Shown here: one piece after another, positions 60,301-62,325 of the stretch
Layout of the letters: each line of letters starts with the position of its first letter
How positions within the stretch are numbered: position 1 is the first letter of the stretch
Assembly (NCBI GenBank): GCA_037043455.1
Contig: JAWPHD010004473.1
Span: 62,001 to 126,000, forward strand
Source of the DNA: Cyrtodaria siliqua
Taxonomy: Eukaryota; Mollusca; Bivalvia; Adapedonta; Hiatellidae
Length of the DNA stretch: 64,000 bases
Reading direction: 5' to 3'
Made by a program: the position numbers and the translations under genes
The notes under the pieces: model-generated
Databases searched by the model: none
What the model was told of the DNA's origin: nothing
Seen by the model: the letters and a program-made list of their open reading frames with translations, nothing else

Positions 60301-62325
60301 TTTGAAATTTTGCGACAAAAGGGTTAAAACATATACAAAGAAAAAGCATGGATCGAGGGATTTGTGTTAGAGGTGTACTAGTAAATATTATGTTGCCTGC
60401 TTAGCATAGCAGACACTTAGGGATCACTTTATCCGTCGTCCATCTGTCGTCTGTCACACTTTAACCAGCAACCTAACCTTGGCCATAACTTCAAAAGTAT
60501 TTGACTTATATTCATGAAACTTCACACACATTTTCAGCTTACATCTAGAAATGTTGTTACATATGTCCAATAACGATGACTTTCATTTTGGCAGAGTGAT
60601 GCCCACTTTCATAAAACTTTAACATGAAGCCTAACCAAAGATATAACTGGCCATAACTTGAAAGTATTTGACTGATGTTCCTGAAACTTCACAAATATCT
60701 TTATCTTACCCAGGGAATGTCATGACACATGTTCAATAACTCTGACTTTCCTTTTGGCAGAGTTTAATATAGCCCTTTTCATAAAACTTTACCCTGAACC
60801 TAACTAAGCTCATAAGTCAGACCATAACTGGAAAAATATTTGACCTTGAAGAAATAAGCACATGCCAGGTGACACAAAAGTTCCATGGGACACCTGTCTA
60901 GTTTTAAATATATCTATGAAATTATGCATTATGTACAGTGGATTGACTATCCATGACACACTCGTAATGGGAAATAAATGGGGTACATTTTGGATAACTA
61001 GAATCTAAAACAAAAAGGAGAAGAAAAAATTCACTGTAGTCAACAGTATCCTGTATATATTTGTTTTATTACATTTCATAGCGTGAAAAAGCATCAAAGC
61101 AAGAATCTATTTTATCTTGATTGTTAATGTTTAACCCATAACCCACTAAGCACGACTATAATAGTCTTTGCGTCCATTGTAAACCCAGATCAGCCTGCGA
61201 GTAACTCACAGGCTGATCAGGGTTTAAAATGTCTGGCTGCTGATCAGTCATTTTTCCCAAAATGCACCTTTTGTCATATAAATTGAATGGTCTTAATTGA
61301 AAGAAAGAACAGTCCATTATATATATGTAACGGGTTAAGGGTTAACAATTGTTTTGTAGGTTCAGATATTATGGAAGACTGTGTACAAGCTGATGAAGAA
61401 CTTTGCTCAGCTGGACAACCGGGGACCGTTGAGGGCTGCGGCAACCATCAAGAGTAAACTACAGAAGTTTCAGATCAACCTTCCACTGATTAACGCCCTG
61501 TGTAACCCGGGTATCAAGGAGCGCCATTGGGACATGATGTCCGAGAAAGTGGGCTTCAACATGAAGCCCACGGCAGAAACACCACTGATAGAGGTGCTGC
61601 AGTTGAGTCTGGAGAAATACCTGGACAAACTACAGTCCATTAGTTCACAGGCCAGCAAGGAGTTTGCTCTAGAAAATGTAAGTATTATTTTCTTGTAGAT
61701 AAAGTATATACAGTCCATAAATTCACAGGCCAGCAAGGAGTTTGCTCTAGAAAATGTAAGTATTATTTTCTTGTAGATAAAGTATATGCAGTCCATAAAT
61801 TCACAGGCCAGCAAGGAGTTTGCTCTAGAAGTATTATTTATGTATGTGTTTTGAATTAAGTAGATGATTAAGTTAGTCCCCAGGCCAGCAGTCAATTTGC
61901 CAGGGAAAATGTGTCTCGTAAGTACTGGAATTGCATACATAAATTACGAGTCATTAGGTTACATACCAAATTGAGATTGCTGTAGAAAATGTGAGTATTA
62001 ACTCCTTCTTTGCTTGATGACGCCAAAGGTTTTGCGTGAATTTTGTGATCATTTTACATAAGTTATTGTAAAGGTCTCCTCTTTTCAACATAAATAACCA
62101 TATTTTATTTTGTTTGAATGGCAGGCCTTGAAGAAGATGAAGGAAGACTGGAAGAACATGCACTTCAGTTTTGTATCGTACAAGGACACCAAGATCAGTA
62201 TACTGGCTGCCCCGGATGATGTGCAGGTCCTATTGGACGATCATATCGTCAAGACTACCACTATGAAGGGCTCTCCTTTCATTGGTCCATTTGAGGAAGA
62301 GGTCAACCAATGGGATACGCTGCTG
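9945..62325 (+). CDS. DNAH3: Axonemal dynein heavy chain, DNAH3-like, 5' part (18 exons, partial)
   Basis: Heavy chain of an inner-arm axonemal dynein: the ATP-driven motor that slides doublet microtubules in cilia and flagella. Eighteen exons join with GT/AG boundaries and consistent phases into 1185 codons without a stop. Residue numbers in the exon entries count from the first residue of exon 1. The first 45 residues resemble the start of vertebrate DNAH3, as recalled, not searched. Residues of about 950-1185 are the DHC_N2 (linker) region, with NPGIKERHW, LLDDHIVKT and GSPFIGPFE typical of the DNAH3/7/12 group. The AAA+ ring and microtubule-binding stalk lie beyond the window. Exon 1 is open upstream with no start codon, so at least one 5' exon is missing. 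The family is certain; assignment to DNAH3 rather than DNAH7 or DNAH12 rests on the N-terminus. Confidence 0.9.
10455..10818. mobile_element. Palindromic MITE, family M2, copy 2 (opposite orientation)
   Basis: Same terminal repeats as 9262-9705 (AAATCATTTTAGAATT and AATTCTAAAATG). The inner features (ATGACGTGATGTCATAATACC, GTTCTCAG) are in reverse order. Flanked by CAGTCTA and TAGACTG, which extends the palindrome. Confidence 0.75.
10878..11065. mobile_element. MITE with TTAACCC-type ends, diverged copy
   Basis: Contains CACTGTTCTTTCTTTAAATT, ACAAAGGGGTGTTTTGG and GCAGCTGGACATTGTAAACC, shared with copies at 20640, 59640 and 61131. Ends with TTAGCAGGCTAAGGGGTAAA. Confidence 0.65.
11498..13512 (+). 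mobile_element. SINE family 1 split by an inserted element
   Basis: Head and body at 11498-11738 (GGTTCAATC B-box, GGATGGGGACATAAACCGGG); 3' part at 13443-13512 (CTCTGGGACAGCTCTAAATA, GAGCCGTTAAACAACATT). The 11-base stretch CCTTCCCCTCT occurs at both edges of the interruption, as expected for a target-site duplication. The inserted material includes the type-C element. Confidence 0.75.
11766..13360 (+). mobile_element. Type-C hairpin element with 320-bp core repeats
   Basis: The 5' end forms a hairpin (AGCTCTACTGATCAG with CTGATCTCTGATCAGTAGAG-type pairing), followed by a CGTCC/CGTCTG run and TTTGTAGCGACTTC. Four imperfect core repeats of about 320 bp (starting near 12025, 12343, 12662 and 12985) each contain GTAGCGACTACTTCTTGAAA, CATGGCTGCCAG and TTCAAGATGGCCG. 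The 3' end, AAGGTCATTGACCTCTTG, is a second small hairpin followed by a T-run. No open reading frame of note. Confidence 0.75.
13565..13850 (+). mobile_element. SINE family 2 copy
   Basis: tRNA-like head (GAGGGGTTAACAATGTTGCG, CTCACCGCTG), then GGAGCTCAGGTTGTAAGTG, GGATGGCAGGAGGTATACAG and TGGGTGGTGTGCCTCC. Confidence 0.75.
14245..14795. repeat. 31-bp minisatellite, about 17 copies
   Basis: Unit TTGGGTACGTGATACTCAAC plus TTTCCTTGTAT, with C/G/T variants at two sites and a few deletions. A block near 14270-14440 recurs almost unchanged near 14500-14700, so the array also grew by longer duplications. Confidence 0.95.
15085..15205 (+). mobile_element. tRNA-derived SINE head, third type
   Basis: A-box-like TGGTAGAGCATTGGACC and B-box-like GAGTTTGATCCCC about 35 bp apart, followed by GAGCAAGGCACTTTA, which commonly follows the tRNA part in animal SINEs. 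It is not a functional tRNA because the acceptor stem cannot be closed. Confidence 0.5.
15520..15722 (+). mobile_element. SINE family 2 copy
   Basis: GGGAGCTCGACTTGTGAGG, TTCTTATGGATGGCGGGAGG, GGTTCTACCCA, GGGTGGTCTGCCTCCACC, ACATGTGTTGAAAATGACGT and a CAAACAAACAA tail. Confidence 0.8.
15745..17405. repeat. 69-bp minisatellite, 24 copies, open in one frame
   Basis: The unit runs from ATGATACCCGCCACCCAGTC through CAGGGCTGACCATTCATAG to ACACATGTTGAC. Because 69 is a multiple of 3, one + frame stays open for 582 codons (15759-17507) with a 23-residue unit (MIPATQSHHTDTGLTIHRST plus HVD). Unit differences are mostly replacement changes from C/T transitions (Ala/Thr, His/Tyr), not silent ones, which argues against selection on a protein. 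It lies inside the first dynein intron. Confidence 0.9.
17465..17550 (-). mobile_element. tRNA-like SINE fragment on - strand
   Basis: The reverse complement reads GGAGGTGGCTAAGTGGTAGA (A-box-like) and GGAGGTTGTGGCTTCC (degenerate B-box). It directly abuts the 69-bp array. Confidence 0.35.
17551..19700. other. Intronic AT-rich DNA without gene
   Basis: No coding signal. A short tandem duplication near 18585-18700 repeats ATTACAATTTGAATACACTA and a 45-bp stretch beginning TATCGGATTGTTG. A CA run lies near 18890. Confidence 0.5.
19701..20012 (+). mobile_element. SINE family 1, near full length
   Basis: tRNA-derived head (GGCTGGCGTGGAGCAGTCGG A-box region; CCCCGGGTTCAATC B-box). The body has TTGGACAAGACACTTACCC, CGTCGGATGGGGACGTAAAC and CTCCGAGCACGTTAAAGAAC. 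The 3' end is GATGAGCCGTTAAACAACAT plus an ATTTCAATT tail. About 310 bp. The other copies are at 4520, 11498, 21282 (-), 22928 and 29865. Confidence 0.9.
20045..20310 (+). mobile_element. SINE family 2 copy
   Basis: TCTCGCCTCACAACGCTGC, CACTGGTAGCTTGACTTG, TTACGGATGGCGGGAGGTAT, ATGGGGTGGTCTACCTC, GGCCTAACATGTG and a CAAACAA tail. It lies within 35 bp of the SINE family 1 copy. Confidence 0.8.
20455..20560 (+). CDS. DNAH3: DNAH3-like exon 2 (residues 57-91)
   Basis: Follows a pyrimidine tract and TTTTCAG; begins with two bases that complete the exon 1 codon. It encodes YTGEENYYLTPRYQPLTQRS and then EEGAFLTVKAPRN. Two GT dinucleotides lie close together at the 3' end. Only the downstream one (GTATGT at 20561) gives the phase that fits exon 3, so it is chosen. 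This is N-terminal tail sequence with no recognised domain. Confidence 0.8.
20640..20790. mobile_element. MITE with TTAACCC-type ends, truncated copy
   Basis: Begins AACCCTTAACCCGCTACAT and continues TGGGCTGTTCTTTCTTTGAA, GTGACAAAGGGGTGTTTTGG and AGCAGCCAGACATTGTAAAC. The right end is missing. Confidence 0.6.
21078..21274 (+). CDS. DNAH3: DNAH3-like exon 3 (residues 92-157)
   Basis: Acceptor ATTTCAG at 21077; encodes VPEYVNVETTTWLYGAAGRR and continues to DLDTTTVYTTG. The donor at 21275 (CAG followed by GTATGA) sits inside a 15-bp target-site duplication made by a SINE. An identical donor therefore exists at 21616 beyond the SINE. Reading through the first donor meets TGA within 11 bases, so the first donor must be the productive one. 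Confidence 0.85.
21267..21622 (-). mobile_element. SINE family 1 inserted at the exon 3 splice donor, with 15-bp TSD
   Basis: The SINE body is 21282-21607 on the - strand (tail AATTCAATTCAATTC at the left, tRNA-like head at the right). It is bracketed by perfect 15-bp duplications TACAACAGGTATGAA at 21267-21281 and 21608-21622. The duplicated target spans the exon 3/intron boundary, so the last eight exon bases and the donor exist twice. The unbroken duplication points to a recent insertion. Confidence 0.92.
22922..23150 (+). mobile_element. SINE family 1, 5'-truncated, with TSD
   Basis: Starts inside the body at CTCGTCCGTCGGATGGGGAC and runs to GAGCCGTTAAACAACATTCA. The sequence ATTTCAAGGCCTC is found at both ends (22922 and about 23136). 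5' truncation with a duplication is the mark of LINE-driven target-primed reverse transcription. Confidence 0.8.
23151..24213. other. Intronic DNA, unrecognised 120-codon ORF
   Basis: An ORF on the + strand at 23298-23660 begins MVISILMLFYLNARN; I see no domain or splice context and regard it as chance. Near 24055-24155 the pair GCATACCGGACAAGGAT and ATCCGGTATGCCGG forms a loose inverted repeat. Confidence 0.4.
24214..24375. mobile_element. Hairpin MITE
   Basis: A 26-bp perfect inverted repeat (GATAGGGAATTCCAACCCTC plus GGTATA at 24246-24271, complement at 24317-24342) sits inside a looser pairing of about 58 bp (AAGAATCTATCATGGG against the right side). The loop is 45 bp. Confidence 0.65.
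24376..26815. other. Intronic AT-rich DNA with one dispersed repeat
   Basis: The stretch 25225-25405 (ATTACGTGGTCCCGTCTTAA through AAATTAAGGTTTTATTTCAT) recurs in the same orientation at 30562-30775. An ORF of 112 codons at 26071-26409 has no recognisable domain. No gene supported. Confidence 0.5.
26820..29436. mobile_element. 2.6-kb foldback structure with 645-bp inverted arms
   Basis: The left arm 26820-27465 and right arm 28787-29436 are reverse complements with few differences: CGCCTACTAGACTCCGCAAC against its complement at the right end, and ACAATAAGTCTTAGTC against GACTAAGACTTATTGT at the inner ends. Inside the arms, GAGGCGG-TTCGGAGAGTAA is repeated three times in tandem. The arms carry matching ORFs (27116-27367 + and 28917-29135 -) starting MVFTPFF and containing YDFEITYLSSFNE. 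The 1.3-kb spacer holds a MITE. Consistent with a foldback or long-TIR DNA transposon without a recognisable transposase. Confidence 0.75.
27812..28345 (-). mobile_element. MITE-like element, copy 2
   Basis: Terminal inverted repeats: TTTAAAGATGCTCTACCTAT on the left and ATAGGTAGTGCCTCTTTAAA on the right. The interior matches 4709-5230 in reverse orientation, including TCCGATCGATTCGTTTACTA. It lies in the spacer of the foldback structure. Confidence 0.78.
29437..30560. other. Intronic DNA; SINE family 1 tail near 29865
   Basis: Degenerate direct repeats of GGGATGCTAAC/GCTAACACATTATA occur at 29570-29750. At 29865-29895 only the SINE 3' end is left (GATGAGCTGTTAAACAACAT). Nothing else recognised. 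Confidence 0.5.
30562..30775 (+). repeat. Dispersed repeat, second copy of 25225-25405
   Basis: Shares TTACGTGGTCCC, CAATGGGAAAGCT, TTTCATAACGGA and CCGAAATTAAGGTTTTATTT with the earlier copy, same orientation, 5.3 kb apart. Ends and class unknown. Confidence 0.6.
30985..32240 (+). other. Intronic DNA with two SINE family 2 fragments
   Basis: Fragments at 30985-31030 (GATTCTTACTGATGGCAGGA) and 32105-32235 (ATGGGGTGGTCTGCCTCTAC, GGCCTAACATGTGCTTAAAA). The DNA between them contains overlapping - strand ORFs with no recognisable domain. Confidence 0.5.
32640..33130 (+). mobile_element. Type-F element fragment (CGTCC run, tandem core)
   Basis: After a T-rich start it has CACCAAGAAGGGTGCATG, GCCCGTCCGTCCATTTG and CATGTCTCAGCCATAACTTT, then repeated GAATTTCAAGAAA and AATATTAATCACA segments and AGGTCAAGGTCACAC. 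A 60-bp unit with TCTGCAACAGTCATTTCTCA is triplicated at 32870-32965. Long ORFs here are by-products of the repeats. Same layout as the type A-E elements. Confidence 0.5.
33991..34130. repeat. 30-bp array, about 4.5 copies, inverted relative to 43845-44640
   Basis: Units ATGTACCTAGCAGACACA with AATACACTTTACC are the reverse complement of the unit in the intron before exon 9. Two introns of one gene therefore hold the same minisatellite in opposite orientations. Confidence 0.85.
34323..34610 (+). CDS. DNAH3: DNAH3-like exon 4, Gly/Asn/Ser-rich (residues 157-253)
   Basis: Acceptor TTTGCAG, donor GTAAGT at 34611, phase 1 to phase 1. Low-complexity tail sequence with four degenerate repeats of about 17 residues built on S/A/L-G-K followed by N-G-S (GKGMNNGS, GKNMTNGSS, GKNVSNGSS, then GKSVYS). 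It ends with SPLYEVDSQYGH. Because both ends are phase 1, the exon could be skipped without shifting the frame. It is predicted to be disordered and I know of no equivalent in vertebrate DNAH3. Confidence 0.8.
34694..36510 (+). mobile_element. Type-A hairpin element, copy 1
   Basis: The 5' hairpin AGATCACCTGAGC pairs with GCTCAAGGTGATCT. It is followed by CGTCCGTCGTCCGTCCGTC and TTAACTTTTCTTC, then ten or so imperfect units of about 120-180 bp with TTTAATATTTTGCATTT, GGTGACCCTGGGGTCA, TTTGGCCCCGCCC and TTTTACATAGACTTATATAG. The 3' end GGGCCATCTTGGCCCTCTTG is a short hairpin before a T-run. No protein. Confidence 0.8.
36515..41159 (+). mobile_element. Type-A hairpin element, copy 2, with internal satellite
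   Basis: Begins immediately after copy 1 (ATCACCTGCTGATAAAT, AAGGTGATCTATTGGGATCA, CGTCCGCCCGTCGTCGTCG) and ends GGGCCATCTTGGCCCTCTTG at 41159. The core resembles copy 1 up to about 38220 and again after 40840. The 2.6 kb between is a 34-bp array grown from the element's own TTTGCATGTTTTACATAGAC segment. Confidence 0.78.
38225..40850. repeat. 34-bp array, about 77 copies, inside a type-A element
   Basis: Unit TATATAAAGATATTGCATGT plus TTTATATAGACTTG. Variants are clustered: AAGGTATTG units in two runs near 38310-38460 and 38710-39010, and units lacking TT (GACTGTAT) mostly after 39420, with spacings that suggest block duplications. Very uniform, so recently expanded or homogenised. AT content about 80 percent. 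Confidence 0.95.
41442..41667 (+). CDS. DNAH3: DNAH3-like exon 5 with acidic run (residues 254-328)
   Basis: Acceptor TTTATACAG at 41441, donor AAG|GTGAGA at 41668. Encodes GHDSPDKTVNAS, an acidic run with seven consecutive Asp (EESVVDDDDDDDGGY) coded by a GAT/GAC microsatellite, and then FPPFYFSTNG-SRPSTPTEED. An upstream in-frame ATG at 41348 exists but lies in the intron by splice logic. Tail region, probably disordered. Confidence 0.82.
42290..42428 (+). CDS. DNAH3: DNAH3-like exon 6 (residues 329-375)
   Basis: Acceptor TTTTTGCAG, donor GTAAAC at 42429. Encodes YYGLVENAIEPYMVSTVEDV and then FGFVPQKLRKSLPQATKHFLW. Start of the conserved tail; the YY-L-N-I pattern aligns in my recollection with the corresponding segment of DNAH3. 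Ends in phase 0. Confidence 0.85.
42775..42910 (+). mobile_element. SINE family 2 fragment between exons 6 and 7
   Basis: GAATCCCACTGGGAGCTCAA, GTGAGAAAGTTTCGATC, TTACGGATGGTGGGAG and TCTACCCAGGAAAAATGGG. The head is partly kept and the tail is missing. Confidence 0.7.
42990..43094 (+). CDS. DNAH3: DNAH3-like exon 7 (residues 376-410)
   Basis: Acceptor ACATTGTAG, donor GTACGA at 43095; exactly 35 codons, phase 0 to 0. Encodes EMEEDRRFSIKKAILDYILL and then DDKEQERLGIPIPPK. The I-DYIL-D motif is characteristic of the N-terminal region of the DNAH3/7/12 group. Confidence 0.87.
43226..43322 (+). mobile_element. Type-A element core fragment
   Basis: TTGTTCAAAGGGTGATCCTG, GGGTCACATTTGGCCCCGCC and ACATGTTTTACATCGACTTA match one core unit; no ends present. 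Confidence 0.7.
43501..43631 (+). CDS. DNAH3: DNAH3-like exon 8 (residues 411-453)
   Basis: Acceptor ACTTTCAG, donor GTAAGT at 43632. Encodes GRLGYPWHQRVNEVRDFMKK and then YITHPAMYTILYHFESQ. The PWH followed by an H-P-M pattern is a recognisable tail signature of these inner-arm heavy chains. The Gln codon is split with exon 9 (phase 2). Confidence 0.87.
43845..44640. repeat. 30-bp array with 231-bp higher-order duplication
   Basis: Unit CTAGGTACATGGTAAAGTGT plus ATTGTGTCTG, about 26 copies. The segment around 43920-44150 recurs 231 bp later with the same private variants (GGTAAATTGTACTG, GTCTGCAAGGTACATTG, a shortened unit with GTAAATGTATTG), so it was duplicated as a block. The array ends 37 bases before exon 9. 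Confidence 0.92.
44678..44876 (+). CDS. DNAH3: DNAH3-like exon 9 (residues 454-520)
   Basis: Acceptor CTTCAAG at 44677, only about 37 bases after a 30-bp minisatellite. Encodes YGKFRLIDIPKLRTVMPVTM, FLKHVQKSTEAGVEKL and DWLPECCAIIDMRRDDVEKW. The donor (GTATTT at 44877) is weak but gives the phase that exon 10 requires. Confidence 0.85.
45657..45863 (+). CDS. DNAH3: DNAH3-like exon 10 (residues 521-589)
   Basis: Acceptor ATTCAG, donor GTTTGT at 45864 (weak), phase 0 to 0. Encodes LEKMDHFFNSAATLMSNLLR, followed by LVDLVEEYYEGN and LPRKIHPVTLFM. The segment A-T-L-M-S-x-L-L aligns with the conserved tail of the DNAH3/7/12 group. Confidence 0.87.
45954..47110 (+). mobile_element. Type-B hairpin element, copy 1 (3' end lost)
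   Basis: The 5' hairpin AGCTCTGCTGGCC pairs with GGCCAGCAGAGCT; then a CGTCC run and TTAACTTTTGCTTG. The core is tandem units of about 145 bp with GTGTACACTCTAGAGGCC, TGATGAAACTTTGTCA, AATGGGTCACATGGGG and ACTAGGTCACTAGGTCAAAT. The 3' hairpin seen in copy 2 is absent; the unit series stops near 47090. Confidence 0.8.
47200..47666 (+). mobile_element. Type-A core fragment between two type-B copies
   Basis: Two to three type-A core units (GTGACCCTGGGGTCACATTT, GGCCCCGCCCCGGGGGTCAC, TTACATAGGCTTGTATAGGG) without hairpin ends, squeezed between the two type-B copies. Confidence 0.7.
47667..49460 (+). mobile_element. Type-B hairpin element, copy 2, complete
   Basis: The 5' hairpin AGCTCTACTGGCC pairs with GGACCAGCAGAGCT; then CGTCCGTCCGTCCGTCGTCC. 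About eleven core units of about 145 bp are followed by the 3' hairpin AGGCCCTCTTGGGCCTCTTG. Unit order partly matches copy 1, including the same rare variants, so the copies share a recent ancestor. The many short ORFs (GSKTRSLGQILEKPCVHSRG-type) repeat with the units and are not genes. Confidence 0.82.
49793..50006. mobile_element. MITE with TTAACCCTTT ends
   Basis: Starts TTAACCCTTTCGCTACCATA and ends GGCGGCGAAAAGGGTTAAA: terminal inverted repeats of about 15 bp. Interior GTCGAAAACATTGATA, CCCAGATCAACATG and AAATTTTAGCAGACGAC is shared with 60107-60327. Confidence 0.72.
50088..50335 (+). mobile_element. SINE family 2, full length reference copy
   Basis: tRNA-derived head with a perfect B-box (GGGTTCGAATCCC) after CATCTCACTGCTGC. 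The body has GGGAGCTGAACTTTTAAGTG, GATTCTTACGGATGGCAGGA, GGAAAAATGGGGTGGTCTGC and a tail of CAAACAAACAAA. About 245 bp. Ends 30 bases before exon 11. Confidence 0.85.
50366..50619 (+). CDS. DNAH3: DNAH3-like exon 11 (residues 590-673)
   Basis: Acceptor TTATTTCAG, donor GTAAAC at 50620, phase 0 to 2. Encodes VEVKFKPSFPDICDFFCAII, SVSELPRIEHLLFEAVEDL and LVDLAKDRIKTVIYANSHG. The F-PSF and LP-IE-LLF motifs match the usual tail of this heavy-chain group. A full-length SINE of the second family ends just before the acceptor. Confidence 0.87.
51173..51461 (+). CDS. DNAH3: DNAH3-like exon 12 (residues 674-770)
   Basis: Acceptor after a T-run, TTATCAG; encodes CFQQIDILDFEARTLNTLVP, YEPYNHLLSEEADKKVDKFL and FPVFVPMYFFLLDCSYINQ. 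Phase 0 at the 3' end. The last 18 exon bases and the donor (CAG followed by GTATGG) are the founding unit of a 40-bp tandem array that fills the next 2.2 kb. Using any later copy of the donor would hit TGA 15 bases past the normal exon end. Confidence 0.85.
51444..53690. repeat. 40-bp array built from the exon 12/intron junction
   Basis: Unit TGTTCCTATATAAATCAGGT plus ATGGTTCCCTGTATGACTAT, about 55 copies. The first unit contains the last 18 bases of exon 12 and its donor, so most copies carry an intact AATCAG|GTATGG or AATCAG|GTACAG donor. Divergence rises towards the 3' end. Frame extension past the true donor hits TGA at once. Confidence 0.93.
53938..57012 (+). mobile_element. Type-D hairpin element with nested type-A
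   Basis: The 5' end AGCTCGACTATTCGAAGAAT is followed by AAGAGAGCTTATG. Three core units of about 187 bp carry CACATCAAATTTTGCGTGTA and CTAGCACAACCAAATTTGGC. Then come at least six units of about 110 bp with TTTACATATTTCTGTGTTG and C-rich tracts. The 3' end is GAATAGTCGAGCTGCGCTG, CCGACAGCTCTTG. The 5' and 3' ends share the inverted motif AGCTCGACTATTCGA/TCGAATAGTCGAGCT. A complete type-A element lies inside. Confidence 0.78.
55443..56836 (+). mobile_element. Type-A hairpin element, copy 3, nested in type-D
   Basis: AGATCACCTGAGC hairpin with GCTCAAGGTGATCT at 55443, CGTCCGTCGTCCGTCCGTCG run, core units with GCCAGAGGTTTAATATTTTG and GGTGACCCTGGGGTC, and 3' end GGGCCATCTTGGCCCTCTTG. On both sides the type-D C-rich/TTTACATATTTCTGT units continue, so the insertion is younger than the host element. 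Confidence 0.85.
57057..57260 (+). CDS. DNAH3: DNAH3-like exon 13 (residues 771-838)
   Basis: Acceptor CTCTTCCAG, donor GTATGT at 57261, 68 codons, phase 0 to 0. Encodes WMIDRARHLVKRMVDHVMTT, RRITEQSEKTDELVAQIKYV and LRAGELQELK. Helical and charged. The D-E-L-V/I-x-I-KYVE pattern is conserved in axonemal heavy chains just ahead of the linker. A GAT microsatellite starts about 10 bases after the donor. Confidence 0.88.
57270..57660. repeat. GAT/GAC trinucleotide microsatellite
   Basis: A pure GAT run near 57313-57355 is flanked by interrupted GATGTTGATGAT-type repeats to about 57660. It starts about 10 bases after the exon 13 donor. ORFs of Met/Asp/Ser repeats here are artefacts. Confidence 0.9.
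57792..57922 (+). CDS. DNAH3: DNAH3-like exon 14 (residues 839-881)
   Basis: Acceptor CTCTTCAG, donor GTAGGT at 57923, phase 0 to 2. Encodes EKQEVAAGNLLFLMNYAYLP, then DDVLLNNNTFSWAERILPML. The L-FL-x-YA-LP followed by N-x-x-x-F-W pattern is a well-conserved heavy-chain segment. Confidence 0.88.
58288..58483 (+). CDS. DNAH3: DNAH3-like exon 15 (residues 882-947)
   Basis: Acceptor GTTAACAG (poor pyrimidine tract), donor GTAACA at 58484. Encodes REHDYYTNKMLEWQKKFQVQ, QLKEFSTKDRMSEAETYMAD and SEIQAKIDFFQEE. Strongly helical and leads into the linker domain. Ends in phase 0. Confidence 0.87.
58560..58725 (+). mobile_element. SINE family 2 copy, head missing
   Basis: CTTATGGATGGCGGGAGGTG, TGGTTCTACCCAGTAAAAG, GGTGGTCTGCCTCCACTAC and a CATACAAAAAAAAAA tail, very similar to the copy at 15520. 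Confidence 0.75.
59343..59486 (+). mobile_element. Type-D element, 3' end only
   Basis: TTTACATATTTCTGTGTTGT, GGTCAATTCTTACACATA, TTTTCTGATGGTATATA, AATCGAATAGTCGAG and GACAGCTCTTG match the last 200 bp of 53938-57012. Confidence 0.75.
59640..59832. mobile_element. MITE with TTAACCC-type ends
   Basis: CCTGCTAAGGGCAACTAC, CCATTGTTAACCCAGATCAG, ACACCCCTTTGTAACATAAA, GGACAGTCCATTATACAT and AGCGAGTTAAGGGTTAAA. Ends just before exon 16. Confidence 0.68.
59879..60073 (+). CDS. DNAH3: DNAH3-like exon 16, start of linker region (residues 948-1012)
   Basis: Acceptor TATTATAG, donor GTAGGT at 60074, 65 codons, phase 0 to 0. Encodes INREEQMLGREQLTQYPQIQ, PFDKLWSTAVQFHSQHDKWM and NGPLLNVNAEVVEEE. This is the beginning of the DHC_N2 (linker) domain: N-x-EE-x-L-G, YP-x-x-x-x, the P-x-x-LW motif and WM-GP-L are family hallmarks. 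Confidence 0.9.
60107..60328. mobile_element. MITE with TTAACCCTTT ends, second copy
   Basis: TAGCCCTTTCAATGCAACGG at the left, GCGACAAAAGGGTTAAAA at the right; interior shared with 49793-50006 (GTCGAAAACATCAATG, AATTTTAGCAGACAAC). Confidence 0.7.
60392..60902 (+). mobile_element. Type-E hairpin element
   Basis: The 5' hairpin TGCCTGCTTAGCATAGCAGAC is followed by TTATCCGTCGTCCATCTGTCG and then two to three units of about 130 bp with CATAACTTCAAAAGTATTTG and CATGAAACTTCACACA. Ends with CAGGTGACACAAAAG pairing loosely with GGGACACCTGTC. Same plan as types A-D. Confidence 0.6.
61131..61348. mobile_element. MITE with TTAACCC-type ends, best copy
   Basis: TTTAACCCATAACCCACTAA at the left and AACGGGTTAAGGGTTAAC at the right. 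Also an internal palindrome, CAGATCAGCCTGCGAG against CTCACAGGCTGATCAG. Ends 12 bases before exon 17, so its right terminus abuts the acceptor. Confidence 0.75.
61360..61677 (+). CDS. DNAH3: DNAH3-like exon 17, linker (residues 1013-1118)
   Basis: Acceptor TTTTGTAG, donor GTAAGT at 61678, 106 codons, phase 0 to 0. Encodes VQILWKTVYKLMKNFAQLDN, FQINLPLINALCNPGIKERH and LEKYLDKLQSISSQASKEF. LCNPG-x-x-x-RHW and ASKE-x-x-LE are diagnostic of axonemal dynein linkers. The last 46 exon bases and the donor are repeated twice immediately downstream. Confidence 0.93.
61632..61850. repeat. Tandem duplication of exon 17 end and donor (78 and 75 bp)
   Basis: ACAGTCCATTAGTTCACAGG through GCTCTAGAAAATGTAAGT, plus ATTATTTTCTTGTAGATAAA, recurs with donors at 61678, 61756 and (decayed) 61831. 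A fourth, poor echo (CCAGGCCAGCAGTCAATTTG) lies near 61881. Confidence 0.93.
61699..61755 (+). other. Candidate 57-nt cassette exon from tandem duplication of exon 17 end
   Basis: Preceded by TTTTCTTGTAG and followed by GTAAGT. It is 19 codons, open, phase 0 to 0, and encodes IKYIQSINSQASKEFALEN, whose last 11 residues match the exon 17 C-terminus with one change. If spliced in, it would add 19 residues to the linker without breaking the frame. A second copy (61777-61830, 54 nt) has lost the GTAAGT and would use a weak GTATTA. Confidence 0.4.
62125..62325 (+). CDS. DNAH3: DNAH3-like exon 18, linker (residues 1119-1185)
   Basis: Acceptor AATGGCAG, donor GTAAGA at 62326, 67 codons, phase 0 to 0. 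Encodes ALKKMKEDWKNMHFSFVSYK, DDVQVLLDDHIVKTTTMKGS and PFIGPFEEEVNQWDTLL. LLDDHIVKT-x-TM-GSPFI is one of the best conserved heavy-chain linker motifs. The next expected segment (W-x-YLEPIF) is not in the window, so the gene continues to the right. Confidence 0.93.
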
